This document shows, piece after piece, positions 41,001 through 51,725 of a stretch of DNA of 64,000 nt. Origin of the DNA: Candidatus Methylophosphatis roskildensis. Its GTDB lineage: Bacteria > Pseudomonadota > Gammaproteobacteria > Burkholderiales > Rhodocyclaceae. The position numbers were made by a program, and so were the translations under genes. Where the stretch lies: assembly GCA_016708905.1 (NCBI GenBank), contig JADJEV010000004.1, forward strand, positions 930,001-994,000. The letters run 5' to 3'. Position 1 is the first letter of the stretch. Each line of letters opens with the position of its first letter. The notes beneath the pieces are model-generated. The model was not told the DNA's origin. It did no database searches and saw only the letters and a program-made list of their open reading frames with translations.

Positions 41001-44000
41001 GATGGCCAACGACACGGGTCTCAGTGACACGCCGGTCAACGTCAGCGTGGTGACCGACGTGTCTCACGGCAGCCTGACCCTCAACGCCGACGGCACGTTC
41101 AGCTACGTGCACGATGGTTCCGAGAACTTCAGTGACAGCTTCAGCTACCGGCTGACCGACAACGACGGCCAGAGCAGCACCGCCACGGTCAGCATCACGA
41201 TCAGCCCGGTCAGCGACACCACGCCAGCGGCCTCTGACGATGCCATCAGTGTTGCCGAGGGCGGTACCGCCACCAGCCTGGTCGGTGGGGCGAGCAGCGT
41301 GATGGCCAACGACACTGGCCTGAGCGACACCCCGGTCAATGTCAGCCTGGTCAGCAGCGTGGCCCACGGCACGCTAACCCTGAACGCCGACGGCAGCTTC
41401 AGCTACACCCACGACGGCTCGGAGAACTTCAGCGACAGCTTCAGCTACCGGCTGACCGACAACGACGGCCAGACCAGCACCGCCACGGTCAGCATCACGA
41501 TCAGCCCGGTCAGCGATGCCACGCCAGTGGCCTCCGACGATGCCATCAGCGTTGCCGAGGGCGGCACCGCCACCAGCCTGGTAGGCGGGGCGGCCAGCGT
41601 GATGGCCAACGACAGCGGCCTGAGCGACACCCCGGTCACCGTCAGCCTGGTGACCGACGTCAGTCACGGCACGCTGACGCTGAATGCCGACGGCAGCTTC
41701 AGCTACACCCACGACGGCTCGGAGAACTTCAGCGACAGCTTCAGCTACCAGCTGACCGACAACGACGGCCAGACCAGCACCGCCACGGTCAGCATCGCGA
41801 TCAGCCCGGTCAGCGACACCACGCCAGTGGCCTCTGATGATGCCATCGCCGTTGCCGAAGGCGGCACTGCCACCAGCCTGGTCGGCGGGGCGGCCAGCGT
41901 GATGGCCAACGACAGCGGCCTGAGCGATACGCCGGTCAATGTCAGTGTGGTGAGTGGTCCGGCCCACGCCAGCGCCTTCACCCTGAACGCCGACGGCAGC
42001 TTCAGCTACACCCACGACGGCTCGGAGAACTTCAGCGACAGCTTCAGCTACCAGCTGACCGACAACGACGGCCAGACCAGCACCGCCACGGTCAGCATCA
42101 CGATCAGCCCGGTCAGCGACACCACGCCGGTGGCCAACGCCGATGCCATCAGCGTGGCCGAGGGCGGCACCGCCACCAGCCTGGTCGGCGGGGCGGCCAG
42201 CGTGATGGCCAACGACAGCGGCCTGAGCGATACGCCGGTCAATGTCAGTGTGGTGAGTGGTCCGGCCCACGCCAGCGCCTTCACCCTGAACGCCGACGGC
42301 AGCTTCAGCTACACCCACGACGGCTCGGAGAACTTCAGCGACAGCTTCAGCTACCGGCTGACCGACAACGACGGCCAGACCAGCACCGCCACGGTCAGCA
42401 TCACGATCAGCCCGGTCAGCGATGCCACCCCGGTGGCCAACGCCGATGCCATCAGCGTGGCCGAGGGCGGCACCGCCACCAGCCTGGTCGGCGGGGCGGC
42501 CAACGTCAAGACCAACGACACGGGTCTGGCCGACAGCCCGGTCAATGTCAGCCTAGTCAGCGACGTCATCCACGGCACGCTGACGCTCAACGCCGACGGC
42601 ACGTTCAGCTACCTCCACGACGGCTCGGAGAACTTCAGCGACAGCTTCAGCTACCGGCTGACCGACAACGACGGCCAGACCAGCACCGCCACGGTCAGCA
42701 TCACGATCAGCCCGGTCAGCGACACCACGCCAGTGGCCTCTGATGATGCCATCAGTGTTGCCGAAGGCGGCACCGCCACCAGCCTGGTCGGCGGGGCCAC
42801 GAACGTCAAGACCAACGACACGGGTCTGACCGACACCCCGGTCAACGTCAGCCTGGTGACCGACGTGGCCCACGGCACGCTGACGCTCAACGCCGACGGC
42901 AGCTTCAGCTACACCCACGACGGCTCGGAGAACTTCAGCGACAGCTTCAGCTACCGGCTGACCGACAACGACGGCCAGACCAGCACCGCCACGGTCAGCA
43001 TCACGATCAGCCCGGTCAGCGATACGACGCCGGTGGCCAACGCCGATGCCATCAGCGTGGCCGAGGGCGGCACCGCCACCGCCCTGGTCGGCGGGGCGGC
43101 CAGCGTGATGGCCAACGACGGCGGCCTGAGCGACACGCCGGTCAATGTCAGTGTGGTGAGTGGTCCGGCCCACGCCAGCGCCTTCACCCTGAACGCCGAC
43201 GGCAGCTTCAGCTACACCCACGACGGCTCGGAGAACTTCAGCGACAGCTTCAGCTACCGGCTGACCGACAACGACGGCCAGACCAGCACCGCCACGGTCA
43301 GCATCACGATCAGCCCGGTCAGCGACACCACGCCAGTGGCCTCTGATGATGCCATCAGTGTTGCCGAAGGCGGCACCGCCACCAGCCTGGTCGGCGGGGC
43401 CACGAACGTCAAGACCAACGACACGGGTCTGACCGACACCCCGGTCAACGTCAGCCTGGTGACCGACGTGTCGCACGGCACGCTGACGCTCAACGCCGAC
43501 GGCAGCTTCAGCTACACCCACGACGGCTCGGAGAACTTCAGCGACAGCTTCAGCTACCGGCTGACCGACAACGACGGCCAGACCAGCACCGCCACGGTCA
43601 GCATCACGATCAGCCCGGTCAGCGACACCACGCCAGTGGCCTCTGATGATGCCATCAGTGTTGCCGAAGGCGGCACCGCCACCAGCCTGGTCGGCGGGGC
43701 CACGAACGTCAAGACCAACGACACGGGTCTGACCGACACCCCGGTCAACGTCAGCCTGGTGACCGACGTGGCCCACGGCACGCTGACGCTCAACGCCGAC
43801 GGCAGCTTCAGCTACACCCACGACGGCTCGGAGAACTTCAGCGACAGCTTCAGCTACCGGCTGACCGACAACGACGGCCAGACCAGCACCGCCACGGTCA
43901 GCATCACGATCAGCCCGGTCAGCGATACGACGCCGGTGGCCAACGCCGATGCCATCAGCGTGGCCGAGGGCGGCACCGCCACCGCCCTGGTCGGCGGGGC

Positions 44001-47000
44001 GGCCAGCGTGATGGCCAACGACGGCGGCCTGAGCGACACGCCGGTCAATGTCAGTGTGGTGAGTGGTCCGGCCCACGCCAGCGCCTTCACCCTGAACGCC
44101 GACGGCAGCTTCAGCTACACCCACGACGGCTCGGAGAACTTCAGCGACAGCTTCAGCTACCAGCTGACCGACAACGACGGCCAGACCAGCACCGCCACGG
44201 TCAGCATCACCATCAGCCCGGTCAGCGATGCCACCCCGGTGGCCAACGCCGATGCCATCGCCGTTGCCGAAGGCGGCACCGCCACCAGCCTGGTCGGCGG
44301 GGCGGCCAGCGTCAAGACCAACGACACGGGTCTGGCCGACAGCCCGGTCAATGTCAGCCTGGTCAGCGACGTCAGCCACGGCATGCTGACGCTCAACGCC
44401 GACGGCAGCTTCAGCTACACCCACAACGGCTCGGAGAACTTCAGCGACAGCTTCAGCTACCGGCTCACCGACAACGACGGGCAGACCAGCACCGCCACGG
44501 TCAGCATCACGATCAGCCCGGTCAGCGATGCCACCCCGGTGGCCAACGCCGATGCCATCAGCGTGGCCGAGGGCGGCACCGCCACCAGCCTGGTCGGCGG
44601 GGCGGCCAACGTCAAGACCAACGACACGGGTCTGGCCGACAGCCCGGTCAATGTCAGCCTAGTCAGCGACGTCATCCACGGCACGCTGACGCTCAACGCC
44701 GACGGCACGTTCAGCTACCTCCACGACGGCTCGGAGAACTTCAGCGACAGCTTCAGCTACCGGCTGACCGACAACGACGGCCAGACCAGCACCGCCACGG
44801 TCAGCATCACGATCAGCCCGGTCAGCGATACGACGCCGGTGGCCAACGCCGATGCCATCAGCGTGGCCGAGGGCGGCACCGCCACCGCCCTGGTCGGCGG
44901 GGCGGCCAGCGTGATGGCCAACGACGGCGGCCTGAGCGACACGCCGGTCAATGTCAGTGTGGTGAGTGGTCCGGCCCACGCCAGCGCCTTCACCCTGAAC
45001 GCCGACGGCAGCTTCAGCTACACCCACGACGGCTCGGAGAACTTCAGCGACAGCTTCAGCTACCGGCTGACCGACAACGACGGCCAGACCAGCACCGCCA
45101 CGGTCAGCATCACGATCAGCCCGGTCAGCGACACCACGCCAGTGGCCTCTGATGATGCCATCAGTGTTGCCGAAGGCGGCACCGCCACCAGCCTGGTCGG
45201 CGGGGCCACGAACGTCAAGACCAACGACACGGGTCTGACCGACACCCCGGTCAACGTCAGCCTGGTGACCGACGTGTCGCACGGCACGCTGACGCTCAAC
45301 GCCGACGGCAGCTTCAGCTACACCCACGACGGCTCGGAGAACTTCAGCGACAGCTTCAGCTACCGGCTGACCGACAACGACGGCCAGACCAGCACCGCCA
45401 CGGTCAGCATCACGATCAGCCCGGTCAGCGACACCACGCCAGTGGCCTCTGATGATGCCATCAGTGTTGCCGAAGGCGGCACCGCCACCAGCCTGGTCGG
45501 CGGGGCCACGAACGTCAAGACCAACGACACGGGTCTGACCGACACCCCGGTCAACGTCAGCCTGGTGACCGACGTGTCGCACGGCACGCTGACGCTCAAC
45601 GCCGACGGCAGCTTCAGCTACACCCACGACGGCTCGGAGAACTTCAGCGACAGCTTCAGCTACCAGCTGACCGACAACGACGGCCAGACCAGCACCGCCA
45701 CGGTCAGCATCACGATCAGCCCGGTCAGCGATACGACGCCGGTGGCCAACGCCGATGCCATCAGCGTGGCCGAGGGCGGCACCGCCACCGCCCTGGTCGG
45801 CGGGGCGGCCAGCGTGATGGCCAACGACGGCGGCCTGAGCGACACGCCGGTCAATGTCAGTGTGGTGAGTGGTCCGGCCCACGCCAGCGCCTTCACCCTG
45901 AACGCCGACGGCAGCTTCAGCTACACCCACGACGGCTCGGAGAACTTCAGCGACAGCTTCAGCTACCAGCTGACCGACAACGACGGCCAGACCAGCACCG
46001 CCACGGTCAGCATCACCATCAGCCCGGTCAGCGATGCCACCCCGGTGGCCAACGCCGATGCCATCGCCGTTGCCGAAGGCGGCACCGCCACCAGCCTGGT
46101 CGGCGGGGCGGCCAGCGTCAAGACCAACGACACGGGTCTGGCCGACAGCCCGGTCAATGTCAGCCTGGTCAGCGACGTCAGCCACGGCATGCTGACGCTC
46201 AACGCCGACGGCAGCTTCAGCTACACCCACGACGGCTCGGAGAACTTCAGCGACAGCTTCAGCTACCGGCTCACCGACAACGACGGGCAGACCAGCACCG
46301 CCACGGTCAGCATCACGATCAGCCCGGTCAGCGACAATTCGCCGGTCATCACCAGCAGCAGCCAAGTCACGGTCACCGAGAACACCAGGACGGTGGTTAC
46401 CGTCACCAGTTTCGATCTCGATGGCGACGCACCGGTTTATGGCATTGCCGGCGGTGCCGACGCAACCCGCTTCACGATCGATCCGAATACCGGTGTGCTC
46501 ACCTTTATCGCTTCCCCCGATTACGAGAACCCGAGCGACGCCAACCTCGACAACACCTACGACGTAATCGTGCGGGTCAGCGACGGCACGCTCAGCGACA
46601 CCCAGGCGATCGCGGTGACGGTGACCGACATCGACGAGAGCGATATCGGGCCGGTGCAGGATCGCGATGGTGCGCCGAACGCTGTCGTCGAGAATGCTCC
46701 AAGTGGAACGGCCGTCGGCATCACGGCTGTTGCCGTCGATCCTGATGGATCGGCAAAGGTCAGCTACAGCCTCGATGACAGCGCGGGGGGGCGTTTTTCG
46801 ATCGACCCTGAGTCCGGCGTGGTCCAGGTTGCCGACGGATCGCTGCTCGACTTCGAGTCGATGAATACCCACACCATTCTCGTACGCGCTACGTCGACCG
46901 ATGGAAGTGTTTCCACTCAGGAATTCACCATCGCGCTCAATGACGCAAATGAATTCGCGATCGGTGGGGTCACCGACGTCAATGTGGCGTCGAATGCGGT

Positions 47001-47964
47001 CGATGAACTGTCCCCGGCAGGTACGCTGATCGGCGTCACTGCCTTCGCAAGCGATGCCGACGGCAGCAATCATGCGGTCACCTACAGCCTGGACGACGAT
47101 GGCGGCGTATTCGCCATTCACCCGGCCAGCGGCATCATCACCCTCGCGCAGGGAAGCAGCCTGAGCGACGCGTCGGTGCTGTCGGCTACGATCACCGTGC
47201 GGGCGACCAGCGCCGACGGCAGTTTTAGCACGCTGACCATGGCCGTCGAGATTTCGCGGGCCAGCCGGAATGTGATCGGTACCGACAAGATCCCCGCGGG
47301 TGGTGGAGACATGCCGGGCGCAGGCGTTGGTGGTTCGAGTGGTGCTTCAGATGGCAGCGTGGCACGCGCAGAGATTGCCCGGCCCAGCGGCGATTCAAAA
47401 GGCGCTTCGTCGGCTGCTTTCCCACCGGAGCAGTCTGCGGCGAGCGAACGGCAGAGCGACGGCTGGATCCTCGTTGCCGACCGGCAGCCGGAGTTGCCCG
47501 AAGTGTCGGGCGGGCACGCGCCGGTTGTCGCCGCACCGACTCCCGATCACGGTACGCGCATCGAAATGGTCGAACTGGACAAGCAAGACGACGGCATCTT
47601 GCGCCTGCTCTCTCTCATGCAGACGAATCAGAAGACGGGCGCATCGCCCCAGGCGCTTGATAACCTCGAGTTGGCCATCGAGCACGAAACAGAACAAGTG
47701 GGGAACGATGGCGGACTGGATATTCAGGTCGATGCCGTGAGAGTGACCGCGCTTACCCTGACGGTCGGCGTCGTCTGGTGGGCACTGCGCATAAGCGGGC
47801 TTGCCGCGGGTGTTGCGGCGTCGTTGCCTTTCTGGCGCCAGATCGACGTGCTCTCGATCCTGCCCGATTCGCAAACCGACGAGCCCGGTTGGGGCGAGGA
47901 TGCGGATTCGGAGGCTCGGCGCGAGGAGTTGGCCGTTGCCGACGTGTTCGAGTCACCGCGCTGA
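29063..47964 (+). CDS. Giant LEPR/DUF4347/VCBS-repeat surface protein, about 6,300 residues, one frameshift near 30237
   Basis: The N-terminus carries an LEPR motif (LEELEPRILYSAD, residues 13-25) and a DUF4347 domain (about 67-200; LVFIDKRVDDYQLLVDDLL). A DNRLRE-like domain (about 455-610) and several 140-residue cadherin-like repeats follow. Next come 44 VCBS/cadherin-like repeats of 100-101 residues (33102-46332) and two further cadherin-like domains. A Ser/Gly/Pro-rich stretch leads to a membrane-spanning segment near the C-terminus (TLTVGVVWWALRISGLAAGVAASL). There are no RTX repeats, so export differs from the 5' adhesin and probably uses the adaptor encoded just upstream. The first 391 codons are in one frame; one G is missing from the G5 run at 30233-30237. 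After that 17.7 kb stays open, so the protein may still be made if the indel is an error. Confidence 0.85.
33102..46332 (+). repeat. 44 tandem 300/303-bp VCBS-like repeats
   Basis: Each unit reads roughly ADAISVAEGGTATSLVGGA, ANDSGLSDTPVNVS, LNADGSFSYTHDGSENF, FSYRLTDNDGQ, STATVSITISPVSD. Unit boundaries recur every 300 bp, or 303 bp where the SGPAHASAF variant or one extra residue is present; thirteen of 42 measured intervals are 303. Higher-order duplications overlie this: blocks near 34.9-35.5 kb recur 3,006 bp later (ten units), and 42.4-44.4 kb recurs 2,106 bp later (seven units). Confidence 0.92.
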
Positions 47965-48270
47965 CATGAGAGCGACTCTCGCTGTCGAATACGGAAATAA
48001 ATGACAATTTGACGAAATAATCTGACAACGAAGCCGACTTTGGGTGCCAATACCTGATGCTTGACAGAGGCGGCAACCACTCTTAGTCGTTGTCACCGAG
48101 TTCCGGCAAACAGCGACACATTGCCAGAAATTGCCGTCAAATCTTGGTCAGCGTTGTTCGGCCGCAACATCCAAGAAAAGCGCTCCAACTATCCCGAAGT
48201 GCGCGCCATTGCTGGAGACGAGCCGGATTGGGCATTGTCAGTTATTGCCGGCAAATTGTCATTTATCCTA

Positions 48271-49920
48271 AGCCGGACGAGCCGGAACCAAACAGGGGAA
48301 TAGCGGTACCCTAGCGCTTGCGTGGAGCTTGTCGATGCGGAGGCCGCCATGGAGCTGCTTACGACCCGGTACGCGGAGAATCTGGCAGGCGTGCTGTCTT
48401 GCTACGACCGGATCGTCATCACCGGCACGTTGCCCGGCGCGTGTTTCGCAGAGGGCATGACCAGCTTCTTGGTCTCCCGTGGGATCCGTATCTTCGACTA
48501 CCCGCAGTTCGCGCTGCCTCTGCGGGAGCGCGTTCGCCATGCCGCTCAGGCGCTGGCAACGGAGCACGGCGCCAGGATCGAACATATCGCCAAGGCCCAC
48601 GTTCGCAAAGAAGACGTCGTGGCCAAGGTGCTCGCGGCGCGTGGCGATGCGCCCGGCCTGGTGCACGTGATATCGGCGATGGAGACCTGCGCGACCTATC
48701 AACCCTGGCACGACAAGGCCAGCGGACGCACTTTCCTGCGCCCGGACACCACCAAGTGCCTGCACTACTACTTCTACTGGATGGACCGAGAGCTGGGGCT
48801 CATCTACGTGCGCGTGCCCACCTACTGTCCGTTCCGGCTGCAGGTTTTACTGCAACGGACACAGTTGGCTGGCGCAACGAATGCGGCGCGAGGGCATCGA
48901 CTTCGCCGCAGCCGACAACGCTTTTGCTCGCATAACCGACTTCGCTCGTGCGCAAGAACTCGCCGACACCTTCAAGCCTGAGTTGCTGCATCGCCACCTG
49001 GACCGCTACGCCCAGCTGTGCTGCCCCGTCCTGGATGTCTTTGGGCAGACCTACCACTGGAGCATCATGCAGGCCGAATACTCGACCGACTTGGTGTTCA
49101 AGAGCGAGAAGATCCTCGGCTCGCTGTACCAGCAGCTCGCCCGCGAGGCAGTGCTCTCGGTGAAGGCCGAGCAAATCGCCACATTCCTGGGCAAGAAGAT
49201 CACCCCGCAACTGGCCGCCGAGATTGGCTCGCGCCTGAGCACGCGCATTGAGGGAACCTGCATCAAGCACAAATTCGGATCGGTCTCTATCAAGATCTAC
49301 GACAAGTTCGCTCGCATCCTGCGCATCGAGACCACAACCAATGACGTTTCGTTCTTCAAGCACCACCGCAAGGTGGAACACCGCACCGGCCGCACCACGC
49401 GAGAAGTCGCGCCACTGAAGAAATCCATCTACAGTCTCATCGACCTGCGCGAAATTCTGCTGGGCTGCAATCATCGCTATCTCGAGTTCCTCTCCAGCCT
49501 GGACGATCACAGCAGCGGACAACGCCTGCTTGAACGCGTGACGCAATCCAAACCTGACGGCGACCGGTCCTTCAAGGGCTTGAACTTCTTCGATTCCAAC
49601 GACCAAGCCCTCCTACGCGCCGTGCAACGACCCGAATTCAACATCCATGGCTTGGCCCGCTGTGACTTGATGCGCCGACTCCCTGACCAAACGCCCTCGC
49701 GACTGTCCCGCCAGCTCCGCCGCCTGCGCGTCCTCGGCTTGATCAAGCGCGCCGCCAACACCTACCGCTACTACCTGACTCGAGCAGGCCGCATGGCCAT
49801 CGCCGCGTTCGAGCGCCTCACCAACTTCGCAATCGTTCCTGCAATGGCCGCATAGCCGCAATGCATCGTTTCGGCCTCGCACTTCTGTGCCAGGACGCAA
49901 AACTTTGAAGTCGTAAGAGA
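48271..49920 (+). mobile_element. 1,650-bp single-ORF element, copy B (novel type)
   Basis: This is the inverted twin of 26437-28086. It is flanked by CTA at 48268-48270 and 49921-49923, inside the first four bases of the IS1380 left inverted repeat. A hairpin (49875-49882 pairing with 49887-49894, loop TTCT) lies about 26 bp inside the 3' end. The 78 bp before the ORF contain CCGG-ACGAG-CCGG, which could also fold. No terminal inverted repeat is seen. Confidence 0.75.
48349..49855 (+). pseudogene. Element ORF copy B: unknown multicopy protein, frameshifted at a different site from copy A
   Basis: The ATG at 48349 follows GGAG at a good distance. The frame matches copy A to FRLQV, then breaks at the T4 run 48845-48848, which is T3 in copy A. 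The reading frame resumes through NAFARITDFARAQELADTFKPE to the stop at 49855. Thus each copy carries one extra base, and each is intact where the other is broken. The C-terminal winged-helix-like part (PSRLSRQLRRLRVLGLIKR) is identical in both. Function is unknown: it could be the element's recombinase, a DNA-binding partner or a passenger. Confidence 0.7.
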
Positions 49921-49933
49921 CTAAAAACCTCAG

Positions 49934-51484
49934 TTAGCCGATTCCGTTTGCATGATTTTCGAGAAGCCGCTGGGCGCGAGGCGGTCCGACCCCGGCGAGG
50001 AGGCATTTGAGATGCTCGCAGACGAGGTTCCAGACGGTGGTTGGATGCAACTGCTCCGCAGCACGAGCTAACCAGCCCTGAAGCATGGCGGAGACACGCA
50101 TTAGCGCTGCCCGCGCCTTCTCGAAATGAGCGTGCAAACCGGTCAGTGTGATCGTCGTCTGCCCGGCATGTTCGGTCCGGCGCCCCACCGAGGACATCAG
50201 CCACGGCCGACTGGTGATGGCCTCGCGGCGGGCTTCAGGATTGGCCAAGCGAACGAACAGGCTCCACCAGTTGTAGATGAGTGCCACGGCCCGGGCGGCC
50301 AACTGGCAGCGATGCAGGTCGTGCGTGGTAAAGCCACCCCATCCCCACTGGTTCTTGAGTTCGTCGAAGGCGTTCTCGGCATCCGCCCGATCCCGGTAGA
50401 GCTGACCCAGACTGACAATCTCGTAGTCGGTGTTGGTCACCAGCACCGCGTACTCATAGCCCGTGATGCCCTTGCCTGCCTTGCGGTCGGCTTCCACGAA
50501 GGCCAGCAGTTGCTGACCGTCAGCCTCACCGGCCACCGCGATCTCGCCCGTCAGCGGCCGGCGCAGCACGACGACGCGACGATTCTTCTCCCAGCCCTTG
50601 AGGGCAAGCGCCCCATCCTTGCCCTCCCAACCCTGGCCGGCATCCGTCCAGCCCGATTGGCGGAACACACTGACAATGTGACGCTTGACGTTCTTCGAGA
50701 GCTTGAGCTTGAACAGGTAAGGCTGCCCCCGTTGCTCCAGAGCCGTCATCATCGCGTCGCACCCGAAGGCGTTGTCCCCGCGCACCAGCTTCGGCTTGTT
50801 TTCTGCGGGCAGTTCATCGAGAACCTTGAGCAGACCGGGCTGAGCATGCTTGGCCGTGTGTTCGTTGCCGGCACACACTTCGACACCCAGGACCAGCCGC
50901 AAACCCGCCATCAGGTACGTGTGATAGGCATGGGACGGGCGTCCCGGTTTCTTCGGGTTATAGCCGATGAGCGCGCCTTCCTGATGGCCATACAACGGCT
51001 TGATCGTGGTGTCGATGTCCAGAATCCAGGCGGCGTTGAGCAGCGCGCTGACACTGTCCGACAGATGCCCGTCCAGCCAGGCGCACCCCGGGCCTTGCGG
51101 GATGCGCTTCAGGGCATTGCGCAGAGCGTCTTCGGAGATGACCTTGTCCATGCCCAACAGGCCGGGATCGACCCCGTCGCAGCGGATCCCGGTCACGTGG
51201 GCGTAGCGTCGGTGGCCCGACAACACCGAGAGCAGCCAAGTGCCCAGCACCTCCGCCTTCGAGGGTGCATTGGGACTGGCGTAGCTCAGCGGGGCGCTTT
51301 CCAGCCAACGACTCCACAGTCCAGTCAGGTTGAGAAACTCGATGAAGTAGGCCAATTGCCCCATCGGCGTGGCGGCGCTCTCCGACTCCCATCGCACCTG
51401 CACCCGACCTGCCATCGTCTGCACCCCAGCGCACGACAACAGCATTTCCTCTCGTTTCGCCAGCTTCAGTTTCGCCTCACCCAT
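49934..51484 (-). CDS. IS1380-family transposase
   Basis: The 516-residue product starts MGEAKLKLAKREEML; upstream in-frame codons extend to 51553 but lack a better ribosome site. DDE-type motifs are visible: ILDIDTTIKPLYGHQEGA (first Asp), LVRGDNAFGCD (second Asp) and YRDRADAENAFDELKNQWGW (Glu). The order and spacing match IS1380 transposases, which move the element by cut-and-paste with 4-5-bp duplications. The gene appears intact, so this may be the active source for both IS1380-type elements in the window. Confidence 0.88.
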   Translation of the reverse strand: MGEAKLKLAKREEMLLSCAGVQTMAGRVQVRWESESAATPMGQLAYFIEFLNLTGLWSRWLESAPLSYASPNAPSKAEVLGTWLLSVLSGHRRYAHVTGIRCDGVDPGLLGMDKVISEDALRNALKRIPQGPGCAWLDGHLSDSVSALLNAAWILDIDTTIKPLYGHQEGALIGYNPKKPGRPSHAYHTYLMAGLRLVLGVEVCAGNEHTAKHAQPGLLKVLDELPAENKPKLVRGDNAFGCDAMMTALEQRGQPYLFKLKLSKNVKRHIVSVFRQSGWTDAGQGWEGKDGALALKGWEKNRRVVVLRRPLTGEIAVAGEADGQQLLAFVEADRKAGKGITGYEYAVLVTNTDYEIVSLGQLYRDRADAENAFDELKNQWGWGGFTTHDLHRCQLAARAVALIYNWWSLFVRLANPEARREAITSRPWLMSSVGRRTEHAGQTTITLTGLHAHFEKARAALMRVSAMLQGWLARAAEQLHPTTVWNLVCEHLKCLLAGVGPPRAQRLLENHANGIG

Positions 51485-51586
51485 CGGGTGGCTCCTCAAT
51501 TTCGTCGCCAACCCACAGTTTGCCGACCTTCGCACGGTTTGGCATACCGGCAACTCAGGTTTTTAGGTTTATTTCCGTATTCGACA

Positions 51587-51685
51587 ACCACGGTCTATTT
51601 GAAGACCGAGACACGGGACCGACTCAGGAAGATGGAAGCCTTCTGGGGGAAGGCGGAGGAGTGGAGACGGGCGGTTTCGGAATAG
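51587..51685 (+). pseudogene. C-terminal stub of a DUF3701-type integrase
   Basis: The frame TTVYLKTETRDRLRKMEAFW, ending GKAEEWRRAVSE, is a near copy of the last 32 residues of the integrase at 21880-24065 (TTVYVKTETRDRLRKVEAFW). The catalytic Tyr region remains, but everything upstream is cut off by the MITE end at 51586. It marks a second, decayed integrase locus. Confidence 0.8.
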
Positions 51686-51725
51686 GGGGCGGACGCGGGG
51701 GAGTCGGGTGGGTCGCGCAGCAAAA

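Larger units (their letters stand above)
48267..51567. mobile_element. IS1380-family transposon, itself interrupted by the 1,650-bp element
   Basis: Removing the inserted element restores a left end reading CCTAAAAACCTCAGTTAGCC. The right end reads, inverted, CCTAAAAACCTGAGTTGCC. The 5-bp direct repeat TTTAT at 48262-48266 and 51568-51572 is its target duplication, as expected for this family. The intact IS would be about 1.65 kb. Confidence 0.78.
47983..51586. mobile_element. 298-bp MITE with perfect 29-bp ends, interrupted by IS1380
   Basis: The left end at 47983-48011 is matched by its exact reverse complement once the IS1380 insertion is removed. The right end consists of 48252-48266 plus 51573-51586. 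The empty MITE would be about 298 bp. The ends start TGTCGAA and resemble those of the 330-bp MITE at 52097-52426. It lies 18 bp beyond the giant gene stop and ends against an integrase stub. The interior has no supported gene. Confidence 0.75.

Noticed and set aside
33102..46332. CRISPR-like array
   Set aside because: Period of 300 bp with no unique spacers; it encodes tandem protein domains.
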